Assembly (NCBI GenBank): GCA_003427395.1
Contig: BFEA01000181.1
Coordinates: forward strand, 970,146-1,006,585
From: Chara braunii
Lineage: Eukaryota; Streptophyta; Charophyceae; Charales; Characeae
Reading direction: 5' to 3'
DNA: 36,440 bases
Position 1 is the first letter of the stretch. Each line of letters begins with the position of its first letter. The notes below the pieces were generated by a model. It ran no database searches, was not told the origin of the DNA, and saw only the letters and a program-made list of their open reading frames with translations. Shown here piece after piece: positions 10,016 to 19,499 of this stretch. The position numbers were made by a program, and so were the translations under genes.

Positions 10016-10434
10016 GGAAGGGATTGTCAAGATTGAGGAAAGCTATGGCAAAATTGTTTTGTAATATGGCATGAGTTTCTGAGAGAGGTTAGGGGACCTC
10101 TAGGCATGAAGAATCCTCTTTCCTAGGAGCCTAATCCAACTAGTTGTAAACAAGTCTAGAGCAGCAAAAGGTATGAGAGGTCAGAAAGAGAGAAAACAGT
10201 GATAAAGCACATTCCCTTCGCAATGGTTGAACGGTCGGGAGGGTTAGTACTTTTTGGGGTCGTGGGCCTCAACTTGAGCACTAGACGCTAAGTCGGATGT
10301 ATGCATGGATAATGAATGATGTTGACAAGGGACAAAGGAAAGGCATGCATAAAAACCCAAGAAGATGACCACCTTCTACCCTCCGAGATAGAGATGGGAT
10401 CCGTGTCCTCGAGGCCCACCCCCTCGAACGCTAA
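10016..10434. other. Non-coding, no feature seen
   Basis: Purine-rich sequence with no tandem repeat, RNA gene or protein frame that I can support. Taken as part of the 3' untranslated body of element 1. Confidence 0.5.
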
Positions 10435-10698
10435 CATTGGAATGGATAAGGACGGCCCTTACAAGGCCGGCCGATTGGAATGGACAAGGATGGTCCTAAC
10501 CAGGTCGTTCGATTGGAATGGACAAGGATGACCCTAACCAGGTTGTCCGATTGAAATGGATAAGGACGACCCTGACAAGACTGTTCACTTGGAATGAACA
10601 AGGATGACCCTAACCAGGTCGTGATTGGAATGGACAAGGATGACCCTAACCAGGTCGTCCGATTGAAATGGATAAGAACGACTCTAACCAGGTTGTTC
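10435..10698. repeat. 38-bp tandem repeat, 7 units
   Basis: Units of GATTGGAATGGACAAGGATG plus ACCCTAACCAGGTCGTTC start at 10435, 10473, 10511, 10549, 10587, 10623 and 10661. All are spaced 38 bp except one of 36. A translated frame on the minus strand is a by-product: 38 is not a multiple of three. Confidence 0.92.
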
Positions 10699-10726
10699 GG
10701 AATGACCCCTGACAAGGGTCATTCTT
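10699..10726. repeat. Hairpin AATGACCC/GGGTCATT
   Basis: An 8-bp perfect stem with a 7-base loop (CTGACAA) directly follows the 38-bp array. It may end a structured RNA segment of the element. Confidence 0.6.
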
Positions 10727-10919
10727 TGAAATTGTTACTAGGGTCCCCTTGCACGGCTACTTGAGAAAGGATGAGTTGGAAGGATTTAGGATTTGCATCG
10801 AGGAATTGCTTGAGAATTGGAAATTGCATTGCATACCAGGGGACCCTAGGCCTTGAAATGGATATGAAAATGACATTAAGAAAGATTTTTCATTTTCCTC
10901 CAGTCTCAGGCCTCAGCAA

Positions 10920-10984
10920 GAGGGGGATACCGGTGCTTGCACCGCGACCCCAAGGGGGATACCAGTTCTTGCACCGCGACCCTA
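10920..10984. repeat. 32-bp direct repeat, 2 units
   Basis: AGGGGGATACCGGTGCTTGC plus ACCGCGACCCCA is followed at once by AGGGGGATACCAGTTCTTGC plus ACCGCGACCCTA. The period is 32 bp. Confidence 0.85.
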
Positions 10985-11734
10985 ACGAAAAAGTCTCAGC
11001 ACGACCTGTTTCTCATGAGAGCGGGATGAAGGTTAAAGGATCAAGGCACCTGTCCCTTGGATCGGTGCTGGCCGTTCGGAACTAACTCCGACAATGAGCT
11101 ATAGTCGGGGGGTTCAAACTGCACCTCATGTTGAGAGCCTAAAACGTCAAAGGGTGAGAGAACTAAATGGGCGTGGTTCCATTTTTATTTTAGTCTCATT
11201 TTCTCTCTCCAACCACACGCTATACCATAGAGGGGTGGCATGGCCGTTTGGGGCGGACCTCGGCTGCCCGCATTAAGTTGGGTGGCATTGTCCAAGGGGA
11301 GGGGCTTGGCGTGGTACCGGATGGAGTCCACGTCCACCACGAGGCATTGATACCGCCTCGCCGGATCATTACAACCGTTCCGGGACTAACCGCGAGGTCT
11401 TCATAACTGCACTCGCAAACTAATAGAGAGCCCGAACTCTCTTGAAAGGAAGAAGCCGGATCAAGGAAAATTACCACTCGGGAGGAACGATTCATGAGGG
11501 AAGCTCTTATGGCAAGACGGGACCCTGAGAGGCTTGGACTGGACCTACCTGCCAGATATGAGGAGGAACCTCAGTGATGGTGTTTGTCTCGTAATAGCAA
11601 AAGGTCGAACTGAGTAGAAGGATGAGGCGTCACCCGCTGGGGAAGAACTGATCATTCTTCCTTCATAAAGCGGATGGGCTTGCTTCCTTGACTGCAGCCG
11701 GCGGGCCTGCGTACCTCCGAGTGAGAACCAGTTG
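10985..11734. other. Non-coding, no feature seen
   Basis: No frame, tandem repeat or RNA gene that I can support. The composition is mixed, like the flanking 3' region of element 1. Confidence 0.45.
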
Positions 11735-11765
11735 TGCGATGGGGACATCGCATGTTGAGTGGGGG
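11730..11765 (+). repeat. Upstream copy of the pre-repeat purine tract
   Basis: The stretch containing GCGATGGGGACATCGCATG and GAGTGGGGGGAAGG closely resembles 12927-12963 (GCGATGAGGACATCGCGAATG and GAGTGGGGGGAATA), which sits directly before the TG end at 12964. It contains a short hairpin (GCGATG/CATCGC). It looks like a second polypurine-tract region, so the sequence between may be a duplication or an earlier 3' end. Confidence 0.6.
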
Positions 11766-11929
11766 GAAGGTGAGCCATCTACCTATGAACCAGTGTGAAT
11801 CTGAAAATGTTTTTTTTTTACTGAAATGACAACCACGAATTAAAATTAGAAATGCTCCTAGAGAGAAAGGGGCGCCTGAGAATGAACTTTGAGATGGATA
11901 TCGGCTGAGAAAGCAGCCAAGATGGACTG

Positions 11930-12180
11930 AGAATGTGATTGGCATGAAACGTTGTCGGGTTATGGCTGAGGTAGCAAATGAGAAAGGACCCGAAACGTTT
12001 CAAGACATGACTGAGACAAGCAATGGAATGGGTAGAGAATGAACCTGCAAATAGCTATTGACTGAGAAAACAATTTAGCTGGACTGGGAATCTGCCTTGG
12101 TGTGAAACGTTTTCGGATTATGGCTGGGGTAGCAAATGAGAAAAGGACCTGAAACGTTTCAAGATATGACTGAGGCAGCA
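11930..12180. repeat. Direct duplication of about 160 bp
   Basis: GCATGAAACGTTGTCGGGTT...GAAACGTTTCAAGACATGACTGAG (about 11940-12015) is repeated diverged at about 12095-12175 (GTGTGAAACGTTTTCGGATT...GAAACGTTTCAAGATATGACTGAG). The word GAAACGTTTC is itself palindromic. Confidence 0.75.
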
Positions 12181-12249
12181 AGAGAAGGGGATTTGATATG
12201 GACCAAGAAATGGGGTGGGAAGTGGACCATGGAATAAACCTGTGAATAG

Positions 12250-12450
12250 ACTTGGGTATGAATTCGGAAATAGGTTTTGAGTATGAACTTGGAAATGAGT
12301 TTGAGTATGGATTTGGAAATGAATTTTGAAATATGAACTCAGAAATGAGTTCGGGTATGGATTTGGAAATGGGTTTGAGTATGAACGTGGAAATGAGCTT
12401 GAATTATGGATTTGGAACCGGGCTTGAGAATGGGCTAGGAAATGTGCTCG
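12250..12450. repeat. 24-bp tandem repeat, about 8 units
   Basis: Units close to TATGAACTTGGAAATGAGTT plus TGAG alternate with TATGGATTTGGAAATG variants. A plus-strand frame of 62 codons runs through it because 24 is a multiple of three, but it has no flanking support as a gene. Confidence 0.85.
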
Positions 12451-12681
12451 AGACGAGCCCGGAAAGAAACTTTGAGATGAATTGGGGAAAAAGACTAGGA
12501 ATGAAACATGAAAATGATTGAAGAACCAATAAGGATGGGCTTGGAAATGCCTCCTGATGCGACGACAAGATGGAAAGGATCGGGATGGTCGTGAGGATGG
12601 CAAAAGCAAATCGTGGGCTGTGATAGTAAAAGAAAAACAGGACTGATATCCTGCAAGTAACGAGCGAAACAAAACAGACAC

Positions 12682-12745
12682 TGATGTTCTAAGAGTGATG
12701 AATGAGACGAAAAGGGTTTGATGTTCTAAGAGTGATGAATGAGAA
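12682..12745. repeat. Short direct repeat, 36-bp spacing
   Basis: TGATGTTCTAAGAGTGATGA plus ATGAGA occurs at about 12683 and again at 12719. Confidence 0.8.
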
Positions 12746-12950
12746 GAGAGAAGCCTGGAGTAGGTCCTCGACCCTCCACACTCCCCTCCAAGGGGCGGAA
12801 ACTAAAAGAAATTCTGAGAAAGGAACAGGAAAAGACAAAAAGGACCCTGACAAGCTAACTACCCATCTCACCCTACTTCCTCTTCCCCCATCTACTTCTC
12901 CAACCCCCCTACTGACTGAGGACTGGTGCGCGATGAGGACATCGCGAATG

Positions 12951-12963
12951 AGTGGGGGGAATA
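12951..12963 (+). promoter_or_regulatory. Candidate polypurine tract before the TG end
   Basis: AGTGGGGGGAATA lies immediately before TGTCGGGACC. In LTR retrotransposons a purine tract at this place primes plus-strand synthesis at the 3' LTR. Its orientation fits the plus-strand pol genes upstream, and this is my main argument for calling 12964 an LTR start. Confidence 0.5.
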
Positions 12964-13404
12964 TGTCGGGACCAGTGGGTCTCAAGATAAGTCCTGACCT
13001 TTGAGAGGCGGTATACCACAGAATTCTGCATGGCAGAGAAAATCGGAGGCAATAAGGGGACCACTGGACCAAGGAAAGACTAGCGGAACGGCGAGCGGCA
13101 TGGGACCGTAATAAATTAGCAAAGACGGCACTTCCCCTGAAAAGGAGGACCGCCGGAAAAAGTAATGTCGCAAGTGACGCACCGCAACGAGAGAAGGACC
13201 GAGGAAGAGGAAAAAATAAAAAGTAAGATGCCGGCACGTGGGAATGTAGCCAAACCAAAAAGGCCACCAAGATGCGGCGTCAAGAGGGCCAAAGGGGCTA
13301 TGGGCCAAGTAAAAAGCCACGGCCGGGAAGATCAGCATACGGAACATGAGGAAGACAAAGGGAATGAGGCCACCGTAAGGGGGGGGAAATGCCAAGGGAA
13401 CCTG

Positions 13405-13620
13405 GGACCACCAGCGGGGCAAGGTGTCGGGGACCACCGGAGGGACGAAGTGTCGGAAACCACCGGCGGGATAAAATATCGGGGACCACCGGCGGGACAA
13501 GTATCGGTGGGACCACAGGCGGAACAAGTACCGGCGGGACCACCGGCGGGACAAGTACCGACGGGACCACCGGCGGGACAAGTACCGGCGCGACCACTAG
13601 CGGGACGAGTACTGGGGACT
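13405..13620. repeat. 27-bp tandem repeat (about 8 units)
   Basis: Units of GGCGGGACCACCGGCGGGAC plus AAGTACC repeat head to tail, with older 26-bp-like units at the left side. This is the reverse-complement equivalent of 451-612. The 27-base period gives a Gly/Thr-rich collagen-like translation, which I take as an artefact. Confidence 0.85.
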
Positions 13621-14220
13621 AGCGTGGGACAAGCGGCGGGGACTTGCGAAGTTCATAGGAAAAGTTGTGGCGTGACGTGAGGTGCAAATAATTAAAGCAA
13701 GACGCACCGTTAAGATCAAAGTATCGGGGACTAGCATGGGACAAGCGGCGAGGAGTTGCGAAGTTCCTAGGAAAAGTTGTGGCACGACGTGAGGTGCAAA
13801 GAATTAAAGCAAGATGTACTGTTAAGATCAAGGATCTTGACGGCCAAAAATATCAGCACCACTAGTGTAAGCACTAGTGAAAGCAAGCGAGAAGGGCAAA
13901 AGAAAAAAAAAAAAACAAAGAAACAGGTGGTGGGAGGCACGGGAGCAATCCGAAAAATCTCGGATTGGGCCCCCCCAAGAAAATAAAGTCAAAAGAGATT
14001 CAATGTGAAAAATAGGCCTCCGGGAGACAATCGGAGCATAAGGGGCCACTGTGGGAGAAACTTGGAAACGAAAGGAGGCTCCCATTGACATGAGAAGGCT
14101 GTAGATACAGTCCGAGAATTAACGGAATGCACCATGGGCCTAGGAAGGGCTAAAATGAAGAGGAAGGGCCTAGAAAAGAGCCTTAACGGCTAGTTGACAC
14201 TTGGCATGCAAAATAATAAT

Positions 14221-14348
14221 AAAAAAAAAAAAAAAAAAAAAGGAGGNNNNNNNNNNNNNNNNNNNNNNNNNNNNNNNNNNNNNNNNNNNNNNNNNNNNNN
14301 NNNNNNNNNNNNNNNNNNNNNNNNNNNNNNNNNNNNNNNNNNNNNNNG

Positions 14349-14390
<42 letters not shown>
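14221..14390. other. Assembly gap flanked by A-runs
   Basis: A run of A's (14221-14240), then AGGAGG, about 101 Ns (14247-14347), then G and a further run of about 42 A's. In the related copy D the equivalent place (about 35110-35150) is a (TTTTC)n tract, so the missing DNA is probably simple A/G-rich sequence. Frames crossing it are artefacts. Confidence 0.95.
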
Positions 14391-14392
<2 letters not shown>

Positions 14393-15084
14393 GTACTAAC
14401 AGCCAAAAACGGCTATCTAGGGAACGCATTTGTGACCAGATTCATTCTGGCATATGTTGGTTACAAAGTATCTTGATTTTATCTTGATTTTGCAGAGAAA
14501 ATCAAGAAAAATCAAGCCCTCATGCAGCCGAGATACAACGGATTGCATGAGGTAGCCAAATACATGTTTTAGGTGCATCGGAAGCCAAAATGGAGACGGG
14601 ATACGCTTGGAAGTTGACCGTTTTCTTTTCTTTCAGTTTAAGGCTTGTTGTGGGGTAGTGGGGCAAGGAAAATGACCCCTACTGCAGTCCGAGTTGCAAC
14701 GGACTTCATGGGGAAGGGAAAATAGAAGTTTGAGGTGCATCCGGGACCAATATTGATCCCGGATGCACTCAAAAATTGAACTCTTGATTTTCTTTCAGTT
14801 GGGGGCAAGTTGTGGGGATGTGGGACTAGGAAATTGAGCACCATTGCAGTCCGAGAAATAACGGAGTGCATGGGGATGCCTAGGCCAAGAGGAAATGAGC
14901 CGCGTCATGTCCAAAGAGGCTGGAAAACGGTGTCGCAAGCCTAAGGGAATGTGACGATAAATGGTGACGGCAAGGTGGGGGTATCGTGAGCGGAAATAAT
15001 CGGCATGCTCGAGACGCATGGGAAGAATAAATTAGGACTGTCGGGTACAAGGGGAATCCCAAATAAAAAAAATGGGGCGTCAAC

Positions 15085-16529
15085 CGGGGCGATGCCGGGA
15101 GCTAAACGGGGCCTAACAAAAATTGTCGGAAATTGGGATCTTGTTGATGGTGTCGCCGGTGGGACAGAAAAATGAGACTAGCATGAGGGAGTGGCGGGGA
15201 CTTGAGGTGCCCCAAAGAATCCGCAAGCCAATGAGGGGAATGAATGCGCAAGGCCAACGGCATCGCCAAGATCGAAGATCTCGACCGTGGAAAATATTAG
15301 CACCACTGGTGCAAGCACTAGTGGAGCCCAAATGGGAGAACTAGCGGTAAGAAGAAAAGAAAAACGGGAGATGGGAAGGTTGCCCAACAGTCCGAGATAT
15401 CTCGGACTAGCTAGGCATGAGAAAGTAAAGCTCCAAGGGGCCCCATGCCAAGAAAAGGCTATCAAAAGAAAATCGGAAGCCAACGGGGCTCAAAATTGAG
15501 ACTAATGGGAGAGAAATGAACCCCTTAGGAGCATGGGGGGCCCATTATTGGAGTCCGAGATGTAAAGGCCAACAACTGACCATGAATCTGGCCATGAATG
15601 AGGTTTCAAGCTAGAAAAAGGCTGCACAGTTGTTTGACCCTTGTCACAACAAAAAAAAAATAAAAAAAATAAAAATAAAAAAAATTGAGGGAGAATGAGA
15701 CAAAGAGGGAGAAAAGGGTGAAGGAGAATCTGCCGGCTTGTTCGGACTGCTGCAGTAGGGACTGGCAGGTCCCTATGATGACCTCACTCCTCCAAGATTC
15801 AAGGAGGGCAATCCGGATTGCAGAGATATGGCCCTTGGGGCATTATCTCTACAATATCTAAATTAAAAAAACAAAAATGAAAGAAAAAGCAAAAAGGAAA
15901 ATGACCGGTTTTCTTCTGGACCATGAATCTGAGATTTAGATCCATGGAGGAGATAATATGGTCGTTTTTGATGAGGTCATCACACACGGCCAACTCCGAA
16001 ATGAGTTGGCAGCCCAAAATGGAAAGAAACAAAAGGTAGAAAAAGACAAAATTGTGCATTTGGCCCAAACGGAGGACCAGATGCACCAGAAATTGAAAAA
16101 GTGGGTTTTGGGGCCCAAAACTGAAGCAAGGACCACCATGGGGTAGCTCGGAAAATTGCTGGCCTTGGATCTCAGCCTGATCCAAGGCTGAAAATGAGCC
16201 ACCACATAGAAAAATGTCCCAGCCTACCCAAAGGAGACCAAAATCAGAAAAGGTCGAGCAAAAGGCCTACAAGGCATTTTTCTTTCAAGTAGGCTGTCTG
16301 GGTCTTTGGACTCAAGAGGGCAACATTTTTCAAGGGGCATAAGGCCTTAAGGAGGCCCAAGGGGCAGTCCGAGTTAGTGCCAACCACTTGGACTGCATGT
16401 ATCTGGCCAAAATGAGGCCCCGGTGCCCCCGGAGAGGCCGAGTAGTGAAAATTGGCCATAGGGGGTACCTCGGTTCCCCATGGGGCACATGGGGAGGCCC
16501 ATGGGCTGGCCAAAGCACTGTCCCCAACC
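15085..16529 (+). repeat. Internal part of the repeat, with a second diverged copy of its first module
   Basis: Around 15115-15420 the sequence resembles 13640-13990 again (TCGCCGGTGGGAC, GATCTCGACCGTGG, palindrome at 15301, inverted repeat at 15389). The first module is therefore present twice in direct orientation. About 15655-15780 matches the reverse complement of 35150-35280 (GAGAATGAGACAAA, GTAGGGACTGGCAGGTCC). From 15800 to 16529 no family match or protein is visible; short frames there look random. Confidence 0.6.
15389..15408. repeat. 20-bp perfect palindrome
   Basis: AGTCCGAGATATCTCGGACT reads the same on both strands. The matching place in copies A (252-271), B (13947-13966) and D (about 35530) holds looser inverted repeats of the form AATCCGA...TCGGATT. 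Confidence 0.85.
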
Positions 16530-16537
16530 TATATAAG
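16530..16537 (+). promoter_or_regulatory. TATA box TATATAAG
   Basis: TATATAAG followed by TTGGGGAATCAGTCCGCC is a good plant TATA context. If 12964 is an LTR start, transcription would begin at about 16560 and everything upstream would be U3. No protein-coding gene follows, which fits an LTR promoter better than a host gene. Confidence 0.5.
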
Positions 16538-16948
16538 TTGGGGAATCAGTCCGCCAAACTCCCATTTACATGAGGAGTGCCCATGCTGCCGAGATGAGCC
16601 CATGAGAACACTACACTCACATAGAGTGAAGAGAGGGGAACCCCTGCCAGTTTGGGAAGTCTAGAAGAAACTGTGAGCTAGTGTGTAGAGCTCTAGAGGT
16701 TAGTGGTAGTGGGGAAGGTGATCCGCCATAGCCCTCAGGCTGTGAAGAAGAAGGCAATGCTAGAAGGAGTCTCATAGCCATAGAGGTAGGAGCCGGTTGT
16801 AGCATGGGAGAAGAAAAGGAAAGGAGAGAGAGGAGGGTTTGAAGGAGAAGTGTCATAACCAAGGGGGTATTTGAACAAGAAAGGAGGAGACTTCATCTAT
16901 ATTGGTACTTCATCCCTAGACACCACAGAGGTGAGTGGAGAGGAGGGG

Positions 16949-17060
16949 TTTCTTCTTCTTCTTCTTTTTCTTCTTTTTCTTCTTCTTCTTCTTCTTCTTC
17001 TTCTATTTCTTCCCCTCCTCCTCCTTCTTCTTCTTCTTCTTCTTCTTCTTCTTCCCCACT
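16949..17060. repeat. TTC/CTT microsatellite
   Basis: A long run of TTC/CTT triplets with short interruptions, then C/T-rich sequence to about 17155. It yields long Phe- or Leu-only frames, which are artefacts. Confidence 0.95.
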
Positions 17061-17229
17061 TCTTATCTTCTTTTCTTCATCTCCCCCTCCATCTACTTCT
17101 CCATCTCCCTCTCTCCTCCTCTTCTCTACTCTCTCCTTTTCTTCCTCTCTCCATAGGAACTCTCCTGAGCATAAGGATAGATGGTAGGGAGCCTTCCCAC
17201 TAGTAATGATCTCTCAATAGACTCTCCCC

Positions 17230-17950
17230 TCTCTCTCATGTGAATCGCCACTTTCCCCCTTTGTGATTTCATGCATTTGGGTGAGTTTTACGCACTCTAC
17301 TCTCACTTTCTCTCATTTCTCTACTTGAATGCAAATAGCAACTTTGATTTTTGCTTATACTACTGATTAGATGATGATTAGTGCTTGTATTGTCCTATTC
17401 TTCACTCCCATGTGAATCGCCACTTTCCCCATTATGATTTCATGCATTTGGGTGAGTTCTACTCACTCTACTCTCATTTTCTCTCCATTTCTCTACTTGG
17501 ATGCAAATTGAACTTTGATGCTTGCTCATACTAGTGATTAGATGATGATTAGTCCTTGTATTGTCCTATTCTTCACTCCCATGTGAATCGCCACTTTCCC
17601 CCTTGTGATTTCATGCATTTGGGTGAGTTTTACTCACTCTACTCTCGCTTTCTCTCCATTTCCCTACTTGGATGCAAATCACAACTTTGATTCTTGCTCA
17701 TACTAGTGATTAGATGATGATTAGTGCTATTATTGTCCTATTCTTCACTCCCATGTGAATCGTCACTTTCCCCCTTGTGATTTCATGCATTTGGGTGAGT
17801 TCTACTCACTCTACTCTCACTTTCTCTCCATTTCTCTACTTGGATGCAAATCACAATTTTGATTCTTGCGCATGCTAGTGATTAGATGATGATTAGTGCT
17901 TGAATTGTCCTATTCTTCACTCCCATGTGAACCGCCACATCCCCCCCGTG
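17230..17950. repeat. 171-172 bp tandem repeat, 4 full units and a partial one
   Basis: CATGTGAATCGCCACTTTCC starts units at 17238, 17409, 17580, 17752 and 17924. Each unit includes TTTCATGCATTTGGGTGAGT, a ctctact-rich part and TAGTGATTAGATGATGATTA. The units are very similar to each other, so the expansion is recent. The fifth breaks off after the first 16 bases at a C-run. Confidence 0.93.
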
Positions 17951-18713
17951 CTCTAATTGGAATACCGCGTGCTTTCACCCCCCCCGTGTTCTATTCGAAC
18001 GTGGTAATTGGGAAGTGGGTAGGGTGCTGATTTTCAACTGTTTTAACCACTGTTTTTGCGGCTTTTCCTGATAGCTGTAGGTCTTTAGCAGCTGGTAAGG
18101 TCTGGCCAAGCCAGACATTTGCTACTGCAAGAAAAAGCAAGTGGTCGGCCGCCCGATGCAAGGCCGCTCCAAGAACCGCAAACGGGCGAAAATGACCCGG
18201 GGCACCCCTATGACGAACTTGTCAAACCTGGGGTATGAGGCCTGAAACTTCTCAGACCTCATATCCTAAGCATAAACAGATGGCCTGCAGACCCAGCAGA
18301 CCATCGGAGTCCGTTTTTCTAAAAAATCAGAAAACGAAGTTTCCCCAAACTGTTCACCTTGAGACCGGACGACGCCCGAAAAAGGCAAGTCAACCCAAAC
18401 GGCATCAGAATAAAGCCAAACTTTACAGAGGCCTTCCCTGTAGTACAGTGAGAGTGCCCACCAAGTTTGGAGTGATTTTGAGGTTGTTTGGGGCATGAAA
18501 CACAGACCTGTGTTTTTCGGCTCTCCATACTTCGCCGAAAACGGCAAAAACGGTAGAAATGTCGAAATCTGCAAATTGCAAATTCTGCGAAATTTTCTGC
18601 AAACTGGGACTGCTGCAAAACTGTGTTTTCTGCATATTGGTTGTAGGATTGATGCTATAGGACTGTGCTTTGTGTCCGGGGTTAGGCAATATGACGGAAG
18701 ACAAACCCGGACA
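17950..18713 (+). other. Non-coding stretch ending in a TGTCCGGG/CCCGGACA inverted repeat
   Basis: No protein or RNA gene seen. The stretch contains a TCTGGC/GCCAGA hairpin near 18102-18117 and ends with TGTCCGGG (18673-18680) facing CCCGGACA (18706-18713). The CCCGGACA end lies next to the minisatellite in the same way as CCCGACA at 1146-1152 does in copy A. An antisense frame of 175 codons (18266-18793) has no recognisable domain and runs into the minisatellite, so I leave it out. Confidence 0.5.
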
Positions 18714-18734
18714 CTTAGATTAGGGGACATAACC

Positions 18735-19215
18735 AACCACCTTCCACCTCCATCCTCCTCCATCCTCTCCACGCGTCCACCATAGCCAACCACCTTTCAT
18801 CTTCATCCTCCACCACCACCTTCACCCGTCCACCATAGCCAACCACCTCCCACCTTTTTTCTCCACCACCTCTTTCACACATCCACCATAGCCAACCACC
18901 TTGCACCTTCTTCCTCCACCACTCGTCCACCATAGCCGACCACCTTGCACCTTCTTCCTCCGCCACCTCCTTCACTCATCCACCATAGCCAACCACCTTG
19001 CACCTTCTTCCTCCACCACCACCTTCACCCGTCCTCCATAGCAAACCACCTTCCACCTCCTTCCTCCACCACCTCCTTCACCCATCCACCATAGCCAACC
19101 ACCTTTCACCTTCTTCCTCCACCACCTCCACCACCCATCCACCATAGCCAACCGCCTTGCGCCTCCTTCCTCCTCCACCTTCTTCACCGTCCACCATAGC
19201 CAGCCTCCTCACACC
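18735..19215. repeat. 53-bp minisatellite, array B (about 9 units)
   Basis: CATAGCC anchors at 18781, 18834, 18887 and onward give the same 53-bp period and the same CCACCATAGCC word as array A (1153-1930). Both arrays are followed in the same orientation by the block shared between 2049-3145 and 19500-20545. Confidence 0.9.
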
Positions 19216-19499
19216 TCTTTCCTCCTCCATCCCCTTCCTCCTCACCAAAGGGAAAAAGGGGCACCGAAGGAGCGCGAAGGGTCTTGGGTCGAACGGACAG
19301 ACGATTAGGAGATAAGTTTCATTAGGCCTAGGAAGTCTCTTCTCCTCCTTTTCTCCCCTCCCCCTCCTTCTCTCCTCCTCTCTTTTCCTTCCTTCTACTC
19401 TTTTTTCCTCTCCTCCTTCCTTCCGCCCTTGTCTTTCCCATTCCTTCTCTACCCACGCCCTAAGAGCCTTCACTTTACTCTCCCCTCCTCTTCCTTCTT
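19216..19499. repeat. Pyrimidine-rich low-complexity stretch
   Basis: TCCTCC/CTTCC-rich sequence between the minisatellite and the conserved block, equivalent to the CT microsatellite at 1973-1996 in copy A. No gene. Confidence 0.7.

Larger units (their letters stand above)
12964..15085 (+). repeat. TGTCGGGAC-family repeat, copy B (plus orientation, with gap)
   Basis: It begins TGTCGGGACCAGTGGGTCTC and is the reverse complement of 36368 down to about 34595, in the same order throughout. The matches include the terminal hairpin, the 27-bp array, the two palindromes, the GCATGCCAAGTGT stretch, the CAACGGATTGCATGAGG stretch (14535) and ACAAGGGGAATCCCAAATAA (15046-15065). An assembly gap interrupts it at 14247-14347. 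The long frames on the minus strand (12689-13581) are proline/serine-rich translations of the repeat and are not genes. It may be the U3 start of a very long LTR (PPT-like tract before it) or one arm of a long terminal inverted repeat. Confidence 0.8.

Noticed and set aside
10435-10698. CRISPR array
   Set aside because: The 38-bp units are contiguous without unique spacers, and the context is a eukaryotic retrotransposon.
12118-13581. Several antisense frames of 187-199 codons
   Set aside because: They cover the 24-bp and 27-bp arrays and the repeat start. They are low-complexity and overlap each other, with no domain.
13165-13680. Gly/Pro-rich collagen-like frame of 171 codons
   Set aside because: It is the translation of the 27-bp tandem repeat. 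The equivalent array in copy A has a 26-bp period and cannot keep any frame.
14170-14487. Frames crossing the N-run
   Set aside because: They consist of poly-Lys or poly-Phe and unknown residues and are artefacts of the gap and A-runs.
16871-17203. Leu- or Phe-rich frames resembling membrane segments
   Set aside because: They are produced by the CTT/TTC microsatellite.
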